Part shown: positions 18,296 to 28,283 of the stretch, in pieces
Layout of the letters: every line of letters begins with the position of its first letter
How positions within the stretch are numbered: position 1 is the first letter of the stretch
NCBI GenBank assembly: GCA_963766765.1
Contig: CAVYBR010000010.1
Span: 1 to 64,000, forward strand
DNA length: 64,000 bases
Direction: 5' to 3'
Source: JACCQS01 sp963766765
Lineage (GTDB): Bacteria; Actinomycetota; Actinomycetes; Mycobacteriales; Geodermatophilaceae
The notes under the pieces: generated by a model
Seen by the model: the letters and a program-made list of their open reading frames with translations, nothing else
The model's database searches: none
What the model was told of the DNA's origin: nothing
Program-made: the position numbers and the translations under genes

Positions 18296-19757
18296 ATGGA
18301 CGCACTGGACGTGTCGCGGTGGCAGTTCGGAACCACCACCGTCTACCACTTCATCCTCGTTCCGCTCACGATCGGGCTGGCCCCGCTCATCGCGGCCATG
18401 CAGACGGCCTGGGTCGTCACGGGAAACCCGGCGTGGTATCGGCTGACCCGAGTTCTTCGGCAAGCTGTTCCTGATCAATTTCGCGCTCGGCGTGGCGACC
18501 GGCATCGTGCAGGAATTCCAGTTCGGGATGAACTGGAGCGAGTACTCACGATTCGTCGGCGACATCTTCGGCGCACCGCTGGCGTTCGAGGGCCTGATCG
18601 CGTTCTTCTTCGAGTCGACATTCCTCGGGCTGTGGATCTTCGGCTGGAGCCGGCTGCCGCGACTCGTCCACCTCGCATGCATCTGGATCGTCGCGTTCGC
18701 GGTCAACGCCTCGGCCTACTTCATCATCGCCGCCAACTCGTTCATGCAGCATCCCGTCGGAGCCAGATACAATCCCGACACCGGCCGCGCAGAACTGGTC
18801 GACTTCGGCGCACTGTTGACCAACAACACCGCGATCTGGGCGTTCCTGCACGCAGTCGCCGGATCGTTCCTCACCGCAGGTGTTTTCGTCGCAGCGGTGA
18901 GCGCCTGGCTGATGGTCCGGAGCCACAGGCGTGCGGACGAGACCGACGAGGCGCGCAGTATGTATCGGCCTGCGACCATCGCAGGCAGCCTCGTCGCACT
19001 GGTGGCCGCCGGGGGCTTGTTCTTCACCGGCGACTTCCAGGGCAAGCTGATGTTCGTCCAGCAACCGATGAAGATGGCATCGGCAGAGTCGTTGTGCGAC
19101 ACCGCAACCGATCCGGACTTCTCGATCCTGACGGTCGGCACGCACAACAACTGTGCCAGCGTCGAGCACCTCATCGAGGTGCCCTACGTGCTGCCCTTCC
19201 TGGCGGAATCCAAGTTCAGCGGGGTCACCCTGCAGGGCGTCAACGATCTGCAGCAGTCTTACGAGCAGAAGTTCGGGCCCGGTGACTACCGACCCAACCT
19301 GTTCGTGACGTACTGGGCATTCCGGGCCATGATCGGGCTGCTGCTCGTGCCCGTCGCGTTTGCGCTCGCCGCACTGTGGCTGACGCGTCGCGGCCGAATG
19401 CCGCGCCACCGGTGGTTCGGCTGGTTCGCGTTGATCACGATCCCCACGCCGTTCCTGGCCAACTCCGCGGGCTGGATCTTCACCGAGATGGGCAGGCAGC
19501 CCTGGGTGGTGGTGCCCAACCCCACCGGTGACCAGCTGGTGCGAATGACCGTGCAGGAGGGCGTATCCGGTCATGCGGCCGGAATGGTGGTGTTGTCATT
19601 GACCGTCTTCACGCTGCTGTATGGCGTGCTGGGGGTGATCTGGTTCTGGTTGATGCGCCGGTATGTGATCGAGGGTCCGCTCGAACATGACTCCGAACCC
19701 GTACCGCCGCCCTCGCCGGACGACGAGGACGTCGCTCCCCTGTCCTTCGCGTACTAG
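18296..19757 (+). CDS. cydA: cytochrome bd quinol oxidase subunit I
   Basis: CydA carries the quinol site and the haems of the bd oxidase, the high-affinity alternative to the bcc-aa3 branch. The start MDALDVSRWQFGTTTVYHFI places the haem His at about residue 18. The quinol-binding Q-loop and the conserved GRQPWVV near residue 400 are present, and the C-terminal tail is short and acidic. One frame change near 18,450, an extra base before FFGKLFLINFA, is needed to join the first 52 residues to the rest. It begins the operon cydABDC; cydB follows after seven bases with an AGGAG ribosome site. Confidence 0.92.
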
Positions 19758-19766
19758 GAGATCGTG

Positions 19767-20816
19767 ATGGGCCTTCAAGAGTTGTGGTTCTTCATCATCG
19801 CGGCATTGTTCGGCGGGTTCGTGCTTCTCGAGGGTTTCGACTTCGGCGTCGGCATGCTGATGGCCCCGCTCGGGGCGGCCGGCAAGGCGACCGGTGCGGA
19901 TCCCGAGCAGCGGCGGCGCGCGGCACTGAACACCATCGGACCGGTGTGGGATGGCAACGAGGTCTGGCTGATCACCGCGGGCGCAGCCATGTTCGCCGCA
20001 TTCCCCAACTGGTACGCCACGCTGTTCTCGGCGCTGTACCTGCCCCTGCTGGTCATCCTGGTCGGGATGATCATGCGCGTCGTCGGCATCGAATGGCGTG
20101 GCAAGATCGACGATCCGCGGTGGCGCGGGTGGGCCGACGGCGGTATCGCGGCAGGATCCTGGTTGCCCGCCATCCTGTGGGGTGTTGCCTTCGCGATCCT
20201 GATTCAAGGTCTGCCGATCGATGCCGACGGTCAGGCGCACCTGGCGATCAGCGATGTGCTCAACGGCTACACACTTCTCGGCGGTCTGGCGACGGTATCG
20301 CTGTTCGCGCTCTACGGCGCGGTGTTCGTAGCGCTCAAGACCGCAGGCCCGGTGCGCGACGACGCATTTCGCTTCGCCCGGGTGTTGTCGTTGCCCGCTG
20401 TCGTGCTGGCAGGCGGATTCGGGCTGTGGACGCAACTGGCGCACGGCAAGACATGGACGTGGCTGCCGCTGGGCATCGCCGTGATCGCGCTGCTGACGGC
20501 GGTGGTGTTGATGTCGACCCGCCGCCACGAGGGCTGGGCGTTCGCGTCGATGATGGTGGTCATCGCCGCCGTCGTGGTGCTGCTGTTCGGATCCATGTAT
20601 CCGAATCTGTTGCCCTCCACCCTCAATCCGGACTGGAACGTGACGATCTACAACGGCTCGTCGACCCCCTACACGCTGGCGATCATGTCGTGGGCGTCGC
20701 TGACGCTGCTGCCGCTGGTTCTGGGATACCAGGCGTGGACGTACTGGGTGTTTCGCCGCAGGATCACCGCCGACGCCATACCGGCCTCGATCGGATTGTC
20801 GCGGCACCGCACATGA
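19767..20816 (+). CDS. cydB: cytochrome bd quinol oxidase subunit II
   Basis: This 349-residue membrane subunit starts MGLQELWFFIIAALFGGFVLLEGFDFGVGML, the conserved CydB N-terminus, and has eight to nine transmembrane helices. NTIGPVWDGNEVWLITAGAAMFAAFP is the family signature. ATG 19767 is preferred; an in-frame GTG at 19764 would add one residue. The stop overlaps the ATG of cydD (ATGA), so assembly-factor synthesis is coupled to the oxidase. Confidence 0.95.
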   Translation: MGLQELWFFIIAALFGGFVLLEGFDFGVGMLMAPLGAAGKATGADPEQRRRAALNTIGPVWDGNEVWLITAGAAMFAAFPNWYATLFSALYLPLLVILVGMIMRVVGIEWRGKIDDPRWRGWADGGIAAGSWLPAILWGVAFAILIQGLPIDADGQAHLAISDVLNGYTLLGGLATVSLFALYGAVFVALKTAGPVRDDAFRFARVLSLPAVVLAGGFGLWTQLAHGKTWTWLPLGIAVIALLTAVVLMSTRRHEGWAFASMMVVIAAVVVLLFGSMYPNLLPSTLNPDWNVTIYNGSSTPYTLAIMSWASLTLLPLVLGYQAWTYWVFRRRITADAIPASIGLSRHRT

Positions 20817-22417
20817 ACGGCCCCGTCGACCCGCGCCTGTGGCGCGCATCATCCGCGATGCGCCGCTTCCTCGTGTCGACGACCGTATGCGGTGTGCTGA
20901 TCTCCGGCGCCACGATCGCCTCCGCGGTCGTGCTCGCCGACATCGTCGCCCGGGTGATCATCGATCCGGGCCAGCTCAGCATGGGCGGCCTGCTGACACC
21001 GCTGTCGATTCTGTTGCTGCTGTGGACCTTCCGAACACTTGTCACATGGCAGCAGGGCCGGCTTGCGCAGCGCGGGGCCAGCGAGGTGATCGCCGACCTC
21101 AGCCGATCGGTGCTGACGGCGACGACGTCGCTTCCACCGCGCCAACTCGCCGAGCACCGCGATGACGCGGCAATCCTGGTCACCCGCGGCCTCGACGGGT
21201 TGCGGCTGTACTTCACCGCATATCTGCCTGCACTCTTCATCGCGGCGATCCTGACACCGGCCACCGTCGCCGTCATCGCGCTGTACGACTGGCGATCGGC
21301 GGTGATCGTATCGATCGCATTGCCGCTCATTCCGATCTTCATGGTGTTGATCGGCCTCACCACCTCCGAGCGGTCGGCCGCGGCGCTGCGCGCGATGGCC
21401 ACCCTGCAGTCCCGGCTGCTGGACCTGGTCGCGGGCCTGCCGACTCTGCGTGCCCTGCGCCGCGTGGGCGGCTCCGCAACCCGGATCGCCGAACTGGGTG
21501 CCGCCCATCGCCGTTCGACGATGGCGACGTTGCGCATCGCCTTCCTGTCCTCCCTGGTGCTGGAATTGCTGGCCACTCTCGGAGTCGCGCTGGTCGCGGT
21601 GAGTGTGGGTCTGCGGCTGGTCTACGGCGATGTGACGCTGACCGCGGGCCTCACAGCGCTGCTCCTCGCGCCCGAGGTGTTCTGGCCACTGCGCCGCGTC
21701 GGTGCGGCATTTCACGCCGCACAGGATGGAAAGGCGGCCGCCGACAACGCCTTCCGACTGGTCGATGCACTGCCCCGCCGCCGCGCTGGGACGCGCGAGG
21801 TCACGGCGGCGACTGCCACCATCGACATCACGGCATGGGACGTCGCCGCCGAACCTGGCCGGGTGACAGTGATCGCCGGGCCCAATGGTGTCGGCAAGAC
21901 CACCCTGTTGCAGGGTGTGCTGGGCCTCGACGAGCCGCCATCGGGCCGGATACGTGTTGCGGGTGTCGATATCGCCGACCTGAACTTGCCGGCGTGGTGG
22001 GCACAGATCGCCTGGCTGCCACATCGTCCCACGATCATCCCGGGCACCGTGCGTGAGAATCTCGAACTCTTCGGACCGCTCGACGACATCGAATCAGCCT
22101 GCCGTATGGCATGTTTCGACGAGGTGCTGGCCGAACTGCCAGAGGGGCTGGCCACGGTGCTCGGCGGAGGCGGAGTCGGCCTCTCGCTCGGTCAGCGACA
22201 GCGACTCGGACTGGCCCGGGCGCTCGGGTCGGCGGCGCCCGTGCTTCTTCTCGACGAGCCCACGGCGCACCTCGATGCCGAGACCGAACACCGGGTGCTG
22301 CAGGCCATCGCTGCGCGCGCGGCCGAGGGGGCGACGGTGATCGTCGTCGGCCACCGTGCTCCCGTGCTGGCCATCGGTGATCGCGTCGTGCAGTTGGGCA
22401 GCCTCGTCGATGTTTGA
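20813..22417 (+). CDS. cydD: ABC exporter half CydD for cytochrome bd assembly
   Basis: This 534-residue ABC half-transporter has about six membrane helices, then an ATPase with Walker A AGPNGVGKTT, signature LSLGQRQRLGLARAL and Walker B VLLLDEPTAHLD. With CydC it forms the heterodimer needed for cytochrome bd maturation; thiol and haem export have both been proposed for the complex. Translation starts MNGPVDPRLWRASSAMRR inside the cydB stop. The order cydB-cydD-cydC matches other mycobacteria. Confidence 0.93.
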   Translation: MNGPVDPRLWRASSAMRRFLVSTTVCGVLISGATIASAVVLADIVARVIIDPGQLSMGGLLTPLSILLLLWTFRTLVTWQQGRLAQRGASEVIADLSRSVLTATTSLPPRQLAEHRDDAAILVTRGLDGLRLYFTAYLPALFIAAILTPATVAVIALYDWRSAVIVSIALPLIPIFMVLIGLTTSERSAAALRAMATLQSRLLDLVAGLPTLRALRRVGGSATRIAELGAAHRRSTMATLRIAFLSSLVLELLATLGVALVAVSVGLRLVYGDVTLTAGLTALLLAPEVFWPLRRVGAAFHAAQDGKAAADNAFRLVDALPRRRAGTREVTAATATIDITAWDVAAEPGRVTVIAGPNGVGKTTLLQGVLGLDEPPSGRIRVAGVDIADLNLPAWWAQIAWLPHRPTIIPGTVRENLELFGPLDDIESACRMACFDEVLAELPEGLATVLGGGGVGLSLGQRQRLGLARALGSAAPVLLLDEPTAHLDAETEHRVLQAIAARAAEGATVIVVGHRAPVLAIGDRVVQLGSLVDV

Positions 22418-23900
22418 GTTGTTGCGCCCGCGCCTTCCCCGACTGCTGCTCGCCATATTGTTCGGGGTGCTGTCCCTTGGCAGTGCACTTGCGCTCGCCG
22501 GGGTTGCGGCATGGTTGATCACCAGGGCGTGGCAGATGCCGCCCGTGCTGGACCTGACGGTCGCGGTCGTTGCGGTCCGCGCGCTCGGCATCTCCCGCGG
22601 CGTATTGGGTTACTGCGAAAGGCTGGCGTCCCACGAGACCGCACTGCGGTCCGCCGCCGACGTGCGTGAGCGGCTGTACGCGCGGCTCGCGGCGGGGCCG
22701 GTCGACGCCGTAATGCGGCGACACACCGGTGAGCTCGTGAGCGATATCGGTTCGTCGGTCGACGAGTTGTCCGATGTGCTCGTGCGCGCGGTGGTCCCGA
22801 TTTCGGTCGCCGCCGTCCTCGGATCGGCCGCGACCATCGCCATCGCGGTCATCTCGCCCGCTGCCGCCGCGGTGCTGGCACTGTGCCTGCTGATTGCCGG
22901 CGTCGCGGCGCCCGCGCTGGCCGCCCGCGCGGCGATGGCCGCTGAACACCTTGCCGCACAGCACCGTTCACAGCGTGACACCGCGGCGATGATCGCGCTC
23001 GAGCACGCCCCCGAACTGCGCGTCAGTGGCCGGCTCGACGAGGTGCTCGCCGACGCCGACCGACAGCAGCGCGAATGGGGCCGCGCCATCGACCGGGCGG
23101 CGGCGCCTGCGGCGTTGGCGTCGGCGGCTCCGGTCGCGGCGATCGGCGCCAGTGTGCTCGGTGCTGTCGTGTGCGGAATCGCCCTGGCGCCGACCCTGGC
23201 GCCGACGACACTGGCGATATTGATGCTGTTGCCGCTGTCGGCTTTTGAGGCGACAGCGGCATTGCCCGGCGCAGGCGTGCAGCTTGCGCGCTCCCGCGTC
23301 GCCGCGCGTCGCCTGCACATGCTGACGAACCCCGACACCGAGGAGTCACGACGGCCCACGGTCCCCACGGTCCATCTCGAACGGGGCGACAGGGTGGCAG
23401 TCACCGGGCCCAGCGGCTCGGGCAAGACGACGCTGCTGATGCACCTCGCGGGTCTGTTGCCCGAGGAGATGACTTCGGACACCGCGTTTTTTGCCGAGGA
23501 CGCGCACCTGTTCGACACCACGGTGCGGGACAATCTTCTCGTCGCCCGCGGCGATGCGACCGACGACGATCTCCGCGAAGCCCTGGACCGCGTGGGCCTA
23601 GGCGATTGGCTCGCCTCGTTGCCCGCCGGACTGGCCACGGTCCTCGTCGGTGGCGAAGCGGCCGTGTCGGCCGGGCAGCGCAGGAGACTCCTGCTTGCCC
23701 GCGCGCTGGTTTCGGCGGTGCCCACGGTGTTGCTCGACGAGCCGACCGAACACCTCGACGCCGCCGACGGCAGGCGGTTCCTCACCGAACTACTCAGTCC
23801 CGACGGCCTCTTCGCGGCCGACCGCACCGTCGTCGTCGCCACGCATCACCTGCCCGCCGACTTTGTCTGTACCACCGTCAATCTCCCCGCCTGCGGGTAA
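22410..23900 (+). CDS. cydC: ABC exporter half CydC for cytochrome bd assembly
   Basis: This 496-residue partner of CydD starts MFELLRPRLPRLLLA at 22410, overlapping the cydD stop by eight bases. Walker A is TGPSGSGKTT, the signature is VSAGQRRRLLLARAL (the LSGGQ motif diverges to VSAGQ), and Walker B is VLLDEPTEHLD with the switch His in VVATHH. The degenerate signature suggests asymmetric ATP sites in the heterodimer, as in other heterodimeric exporters. It is the last gene of the cyd operon. Confidence 0.92.
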   Translation: MFELLRPRLPRLLLAILFGVLSLGSALALAGVAAWLITRAWQMPPVLDLTVAVVAVRALGISRGVLGYCERLASHETALRSAADVRERLYARLAAGPVDAVMRRHTGELVSDIGSSVDELSDVLVRAVVPISVAAVLGSAATIAIAVISPAAAAVLALCLLIAGVAAPALAARAAMAAEHLAAQHRSQRDTAAMIALEHAPELRVSGRLDEVLADADRQQREWGRAIDRAAAPAALASAAPVAAIGASVLGAVVCGIALAPTLAPTTLAILMLLPLSAFEATAALPGAGVQLARSRVAARRLHMLTNPDTEESRRPTVPTVHLERGDRVAVTGPSGSGKTTLLMHLAGLLPEEMTSDTAFFAEDAHLFDTTVRDNLLVARGDATDDDLREALDRVGLGDWLASLPAGLATVLVGGEAAVSAGQRRRLLLARALVSAVPTVLLDEPTEHLDAADGRRFLTELLSPDGLFAADRTVVVATHHLPADFVCTTVNLPACG

Positions 23901-23911
23901 CCTCTTCCACC

Positions 23912-24463
23912 ATGAGCGAGCCGGAGAACCCCGCAACGCCACCTCAACCCCCGCCGCCACCTCCTGGGGCGTCACCTCCACCACCTGCGGGGGCTCCGCC
24001 GCCCTCGTACGGTGCGTACCCCGGCGGTTATCCCCCACCGCCGCAACAGTCGCCGTACGGCGGCTACGCCGCGGCGCCGCCGGCGACGGCCCCCAAGAAT
24101 GGGTTGGGTATCGCGTCGTTGGTGACCGCGATCATCGCCCTGCTGAGCGTTTTCGGCGGCCTCGTACTCGGCTTTGTCGCAGTGATTCTCGGCTTCATGG
24201 CGAGGGGCCGCGTCAAACGTGGCGAAGCGACCAACGGAGGCGTCGCGATCGCGGGCATCATCCTCGGGCTCCTCAGCATCATCGAGGCTGTCGTCGTCAT
24301 CGGCCTGTTCGTCTGGGGATTCAACGAGGTCGGCGGGACCGACTACGTCGATTGCATCAACCAGGCCGGCAGCGATCAGGAAGCCGTCCAGCAGTGCGCG
24401 GACCAGTTCACCAATAACCTCGAGACCCAGTTCTCGATGACCATCACCACACCGGCGCCCTAG
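23912..24463 (+). CDS. Pro-rich DUF4190 small membrane protein
   Basis: This 183-residue protein starts MSEPENPATPPQPPPPPP. It has about 65 residues of Pro/Gly/Tyr-rich cytosolic tail, then two DUF4190-type helices (GIASLVTAIIALLSVFGG; GVAIAGIILGLLSIIEAVV) and a C-terminal domain with two Cys (VDCINQAG; VQQCADQF) that could form an extracytoplasmic disulfide. The function is unknown. It starts 11 bases after cydC and may ride on that transcript. Its TAG stop shares bases with the convergent tesB stop (CTAG at 24460-24463). Confidence 0.82.
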   Translation: MSEPENPATPPQPPPPPPGASPPPPAGAPPPSYGAYPGGYPPPPQQSPYGGYAAAPPATAPKNGLGIASLVTAIIALLSVFGGLVLGFVAVILGFMARGRVKRGEATNGGVAIAGIILGLLSIIEAVVVIGLFVWGFNEVGGTDYVDCINQAGSDQEAVQQCADQFTNNLETQFSMTITTPAP

Positions 24464-25317
24464 CGTGGGAAGTGCTTGACGATTCCCTCCTGCACCACGG
24501 TCGCCAGTAACTGACCCGACTGGTCGAAGAAATGGCCGGTGCCCAGCCCCCGTGAATCGGCGGCCACCGGCGACGACGTCGAGTACAGCACCCAGTCGTC
24601 AAACCGCACCGGACGGTGGAACCACACCGAATGATTCGTGGTGACCGCGAAGATTCGGTCGAAACCCCATGACAGGCCGTGCGTGGTGATGATCGAGTCC
24701 AGGACCGTGGTGTCCGATGCGTAGGCCAGCGCCGCGGCGTGCAGGGTGGGGTCGTCGGGAATCTGGCCTTCGGCCTTCATCCACACCCGGTTGTAGGTCA
24801 GCTTTTCGCCCTTGCTGCGCATCACCCAGGTCGGGTCGTTGGTGTAGCGCCAGTCGATCGGCCGCAACGCATTCACGAAATGCGGAACGACGTCTTCGTA
24901 TCCGCGCAGCAGGTCGTCAACCGGCGGCACGGTGAGCGGACCCGGCAGATCGGGTGGTGCGATCCCGTGTTCGAGGCTGCGGCCACCGGCAAGATAGGAC
25001 ACCATCGCGGACGTCAGCACCACGCCGTCCTGCATCACGTCCACCCGGCGGTTGGCGAAACGACGCTCGTCACGGAGCCGGGTGAGGTGGAACTCGAGAT
25101 CCTTCTCCGGATCGCCGCCCGCGATGAAATGCACCGACAGCGCGCTCGGCGGTAACGGGTATTTGAGGCTGCGCGTCGCCGCCATCAGCGACTGCGCCAC
25201 CATCTGGCCGCCGAACGTGCGCACCGGATTCTTGCTCGGGTGCGAACCGACGTAGGTGTCGTCGTCTATCTGACGGAGGTCGAGTATCGCCAGCAGTTCA
25301 TCCAAATCTGCCGACAC
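24460..25317 (-). CDS. tesB: acyl-CoA thioesterase II
   Basis: This 285-residue double-hotdog enzyme hydrolyses acyl-CoA to free fatty acid and CoA. The first hotdog has NPVRTFGGQMVAQSLMAATR and SVHFIAGGDPEKDLEFHLT; the second has DTTVLDSIITTHGLSW and VTTNHSVWFHRPVRFDDWVL. These are the positions of the TesB Asp/Thr/Gln catalytic triad. It follows pyk by 11 bases on the same strand, the Rv1617-Rv1618 arrangement. Its stop overlaps the convergent DUF4190 gene. Confidence 0.93.
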   Translation of the reverse strand: MSADLDELLAILDLRQIDDDTYVGSHPSKNPVRTFGGQMVAQSLMAATRSLKYPLPPSALSVHFIAGGDPEKDLEFHLTRLRDERRFANRRVDVMQDGVVLTSAMVSYLAGGRSLEHGIAPPDLPGPLTVPPVDDLLRGYEDVVPHFVNALRPIDWRYTNDPTWVMRSKGEKLTYNRVWMKAEGQIPDDPTLHAAALAYASDTTVLDSIITTHGLSWGFDRIFAVTTNHSVWFHRPVRFDDWVLYSTSSPVAADSRGLGTGHFFDQSGQLLATVVQEGIVKHFPR

Positions 25318-25328
25318 TCGGCCCCCTT

Positions 25329-26747
25329 CTAGACGTCGTCCTCCCCGATCCGGTGCACGTGGATCAGATTGGTGGAGCCTACTGTGCCCGGTGGAGCGCC
25401 CGCGATGATGACCACCAGGTCGCCGCGCTTGTAGCGGCCGAGTTCGAGCAGCGACTTGTCGACCTGCTTGATCATTCCGTCGGTGGTCAGGATGTGCGGC
25501 ACGATGAAGGTCTCAGTGCCCCAGCTCAGCGCGAGCTGGCTGCGGACCTCGGGCAGTGACGTGAAGGCCAGCAACGGCAGTGGGGTGTGCAGCCGTGCGA
25601 GGCGGCGGACGGTGTCGCCGGACTGTGTGTAGGCCACCAGCGCCTTGGCGTCCAGACGTTCGCCGATGTCACGTGCCGCATACGAGATGACGCCGCGTTT
25701 GGTGCGGGGCACATGTGTCAGCGGCGGGACCACCACCGAGTTCTCCTCGACCGCCGAGATGATCCGGGCCATCGTCTTGACGACCTCGAGCGGGTACTTG
25801 CCGACCGAGGTCTCACCCGAGAGCATCACGGCATCCGCACCGTCGAGCACCGCGTTGGCCACATCGGACGCCTCGGCACGGGTCGGCCTGGGATTCTCGA
25901 TCATCGACTCGAGCATCTGGGTGGCGACGATGACGGGTTTGGCGTTCTCCCTTGCCATTTGGATGGCGCGCTTCTGCACCAATGGCACCTCTTCGAGTGG
26001 CAGCTCGACGCCGAGATCGCCGCGGGCGACCATGATCGCGTCGAATGCCAGCACGATGGCCTCGAGATTGTCGATGGCTTCGGGCTTCTCGAGCTTGGCG
26101 ATGACGGGCACCCGCCTGCCCACACGGTCCATGATCTCGTGCACGAGCTCGATATCGGCGGGTGAGCGTACGAACGACAGCGCGACCAGGTCGACGCCGA
26201 CCTGCAGCGCGAATTCGAGGTCCTCGATGTCCTTCTCCGACAATGCGGGGGCCGAAACGTTCATTCCGGGCAGCGACATCCCTTTGTTGTTGCTGACCTT
26301 GCCGCCCTCGGTGACGGTGCACACCACGTCGTTGCCGTCGATGTTGTCGACGACGAGCCCTACGTTGCCGTCGTCGACGAGAACCCGGTCGCCTGGCGTG
26401 GCGTCCTCCGCGAGCCGCTTGTAGGTGGTCGACACCCGGTCGTGCGTGCCCTCGCAGTCATCGATCGTGATCCGCACCGTCTCACCGTCGGCCCAGACCG
26501 TCGGCCCGTCCGCGAACCGGCCCAGGCGGATCTTGGGACCCTGCAGGTCGGCGAGGATGCCGACCGCGCGTCCGGTGGCGTCGGATGCGGCTCGCACCCG
26601 CTTGTAGTTGGCTTCGTGATCGGGGTAGTCGCCGTGGCTGAAGTTGAGCCGCGCGACGTCCATTCCCGCCTCGACCAGTGCCCTGACGGCTTCCTCAGTT
26701 GCGGTGGCCGGGCCCAGGGTGCAGACGATCTTTCCGCGTCTATTCAC
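25329..26747 (-). CDS. pyk: pyruvate kinase
   Basis: This 472-residue glycolytic enzyme converts phosphoenolpyruvate and ADP to pyruvate and ATP. Key segments are RRGKIVCTLGPA, ARLNFSHG, LADLQGPKIRLG, the catalytic region VIAKLEKPEAIDNL, metal site MVARGDLGVELPLEEV and VILATQ-like VIVATQMLESMI. The C-terminal allosteric domain has GDTVRRLARLHTPLPLLAFT. It lies 27 bases below gltD and 11 above tesB on the same strand, so carbon and glutamate metabolism genes are clustered. Confidence 0.96.
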   Translation of the reverse strand: MNRRGKIVCTLGPATATEEAVRALVEAGMDVARLNFSHGDYPDHEANYKRVRAASDATGRAVGILADLQGPKIRLGRFADGPTVWADGETVRITIDDCEGTHDRVSTTYKRLAEDATPGDRVLVDDGNVGLVVDNIDGNDVVCTVTEGGKVSNNKGMSLPGMNVSAPALSEKDIEDLEFALQVGVDLVALSFVRSPADIELVHEIMDRVGRRVPVIAKLEKPEAIDNLEAIVLAFDAIMVARGDLGVELPLEEVPLVQKRAIQMARENAKPVIVATQMLESMIENPRPTRAEASDVANAVLDGADAVMLSGETSVGKYPLEVVKTMARIISAVEENSVVVPPLTHVPRTKRGVISYAARDIGERLDAKALVAYTQSGDTVRRLARLHTPLPLLAFTSLPEVRSQLALSWGTETFIVPHILTTDGMIKQVDKSLLELGRYKRGDLVVIIAGAPPGTVGSTNLIHVHRIGEDDV

Positions 26748-26774
26748 GACTCCTGAGCATAGTCGTTAATCGAT

Positions 26775-28283
26775 TCAGACGACGGCCAGCGGCAACGCAC
26801 CAGGTATCACCGGTGAAGGTAGGTCGGACTCTCCCATCAGGTATTTGTCGACGGCATGAGCTGCGCTGCGCCCTTCGGCGATGGCCCAGACGATCAGCGA
26901 GGCCCCGCGGTGGGCGTCCCCGCAGACAAACACGCCCGGTGCATCGGTCTGCCAATCCGATCCGCAGGGCAGAGCGCCGCGACGGTTGAGTTCGAGGCCG
27001 AGTTCGCCCAGCAGCGGCATGTGTTCGACACCGTCGAACCCGATCGCCAGCAGGGCCAGTTCACACGGCAGTTCCAGCGGCTCCCCGACCGGTGTGATGA
27101 CCCGGCGTCCTTCGGCGTCGCGTTCGACCTTCACCTCTGCGACCTCCATGGCGCGTAGGTTGCCCCCGTCGTCGCCGAGAAAGCGCTGTACCGCCACTTC
27201 GTACCGTCTGTCGCCGCCTTCTGCGTGTGCGGGCGACAGACGCGTGCGCAGCACGATCGGCCACATCGGCCACGGCGAGCGGGACTCGTCGCGATATTCC
27301 GGCGGTTCGGGGTTGTAGTCCAGCTGGGTGACGGATTTCGCACCCTGCCGGTGGGCGGTGCCCAGGCAGTCCGCTCCGGTGTCGCCGCCGCCGATGATCA
27401 CGACGTGCTTGCCCGCCGCGGAGATCGTGCTCTTGCCGTCGCCCTCGCACTCCTTGTTCGCAGGCACCAAATGGTCCATCGCGAGGTGCACACCCTTGAG
27501 ATGCCTGCCCTCGACCTCGCTGTCCCGTGCCCGCAGGGCGCCGACCGCGAGCACCACAGCATCGTATTGCTGCTTGAGCTGCTCGATGGGAAGGTCCACG
27601 CCGACTTCGCATTCGGTGACGAAACGTGTTCCTTCGGCGCGCATCTGGGCGAGCCGCTGGTTCAGCGTGGCCTTTTCGAGCTTGTACTCCGGGATGCCGT
27701 AGCGCATCAGGCCGCCGATGCGGTCGTCGCGCTCATACACGGTGACATCGTGGCCCGCGCGCGTGAGTTGTTGTGCCGCAGCGAGTCCAGCAGGCCCCGA
27801 TCCGACGATCGCCACCCGGCGGCCCGTGGCGATGGCGGCGGGCTGGGGTTCGACGATTCCGTCCATCCAGGCCTGGTCGGCGATGGTCTGTTCGATGCGT
27901 TTGATCGTGACGCTGCCGCCCGTCGTCTCCTCGCCGATGGAAAGCACGCATGCGGCTTCGCACGGCGCCGGACACAACCGTCCGGTGAACTCTGGGAAGT
28001 TGTTGGTCGCGTGCAGGCGGTCGCTCGCAGCGTCCCAGCGGCCGCGCCGCACCAGGTCGTTCCATTCCGGGATCAGGTTGCCCAGCGGACAGCCCGCGGT
28101 TCCCGAGTGGCAGAACGGGATTCCGCAGTCCATGCAACGCCGGGCCTGTTGGGAGACCTCGCCCGCACGTTGGTGCGGATCCTGTTGCTCGTAGACCTCA
28201 CGCCAGTCGCCGACGCGCTCGTCGACGGCTCGCTTGGCGGCTTCGACCTTGGGAACTCGCAGGAATCCTGTCGGATCAGCCAC
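26775..28283 (-). CDS. gltD: glutamate synthase small subunit
   Basis: This 502-residue FAD protein passes electrons from NADPH to the large subunit through iron-sulfur clusters. The N-terminal cysteine-rich domain has RRCMDCGIPFCHSG, AGCPLGN and RLCPAPCEAACV. The FAD fold is VAIVGSGPAGLAAAQQL and the NADPH fold VVIIGGGDTGADCLG. The start is GTG 28281-28283 (MADPTGFLRVPK), overlapping the gltB stop by eight bases. Upstream gltB sequence is fused in frame in this read because a base is missing in gltB near 28,320; that fusion is not biological. Confidence 0.92.
   Translation of the reverse strand: MADPTGFLRVPKVEAAKRAVDERVGDWREVYEQQDPHQRAGEVSQQARRCMDCGIPFCHSGTAGCPLGNLIPEWNDLVRRGRWDAASDRLHATNNFPEFTGRLCPAPCEAACVLSIGEETTGGSVTIKRIEQTIADQAWMDGIVEPQPAAIATGRRVAIVGSGPAGLAAAQQLTRAGHDVTVYERDDRIGGLMRYGIPEYKLEKATLNQRLAQMRAEGTRFVTECEVGVDLPIEQLKQQYDAVVLAVGALRARDSEVEGRHLKGVHLAMDHLVPANKECEGDGKSTISAAGKHVVIIGGGDTGADCLGTAHRQGAKSVTQLDYNPEPPEYRDESRSPWPMWPIVLRTRLSPAHAEGGDRRYEVAVQRFLGDDGGNLRAMEVAEVKVERDAEGRRVITPVGEPLELPCELALLAIGFDGVEHMPLLGELGLELNRRGALPCGSDWQTDAPGVFVCGDAHRGASLIVWAIAEGRSAAHAVDKYLMGESDLPSPVIPGALPLAVV

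Noticed and set aside
19596..20852. 418-residue minus-strand frame rich in His, Asp and Gln
   Set aside because: Antisense shadow of cydA/cydB; composition mirrors hydrophobic codons on the other strand.
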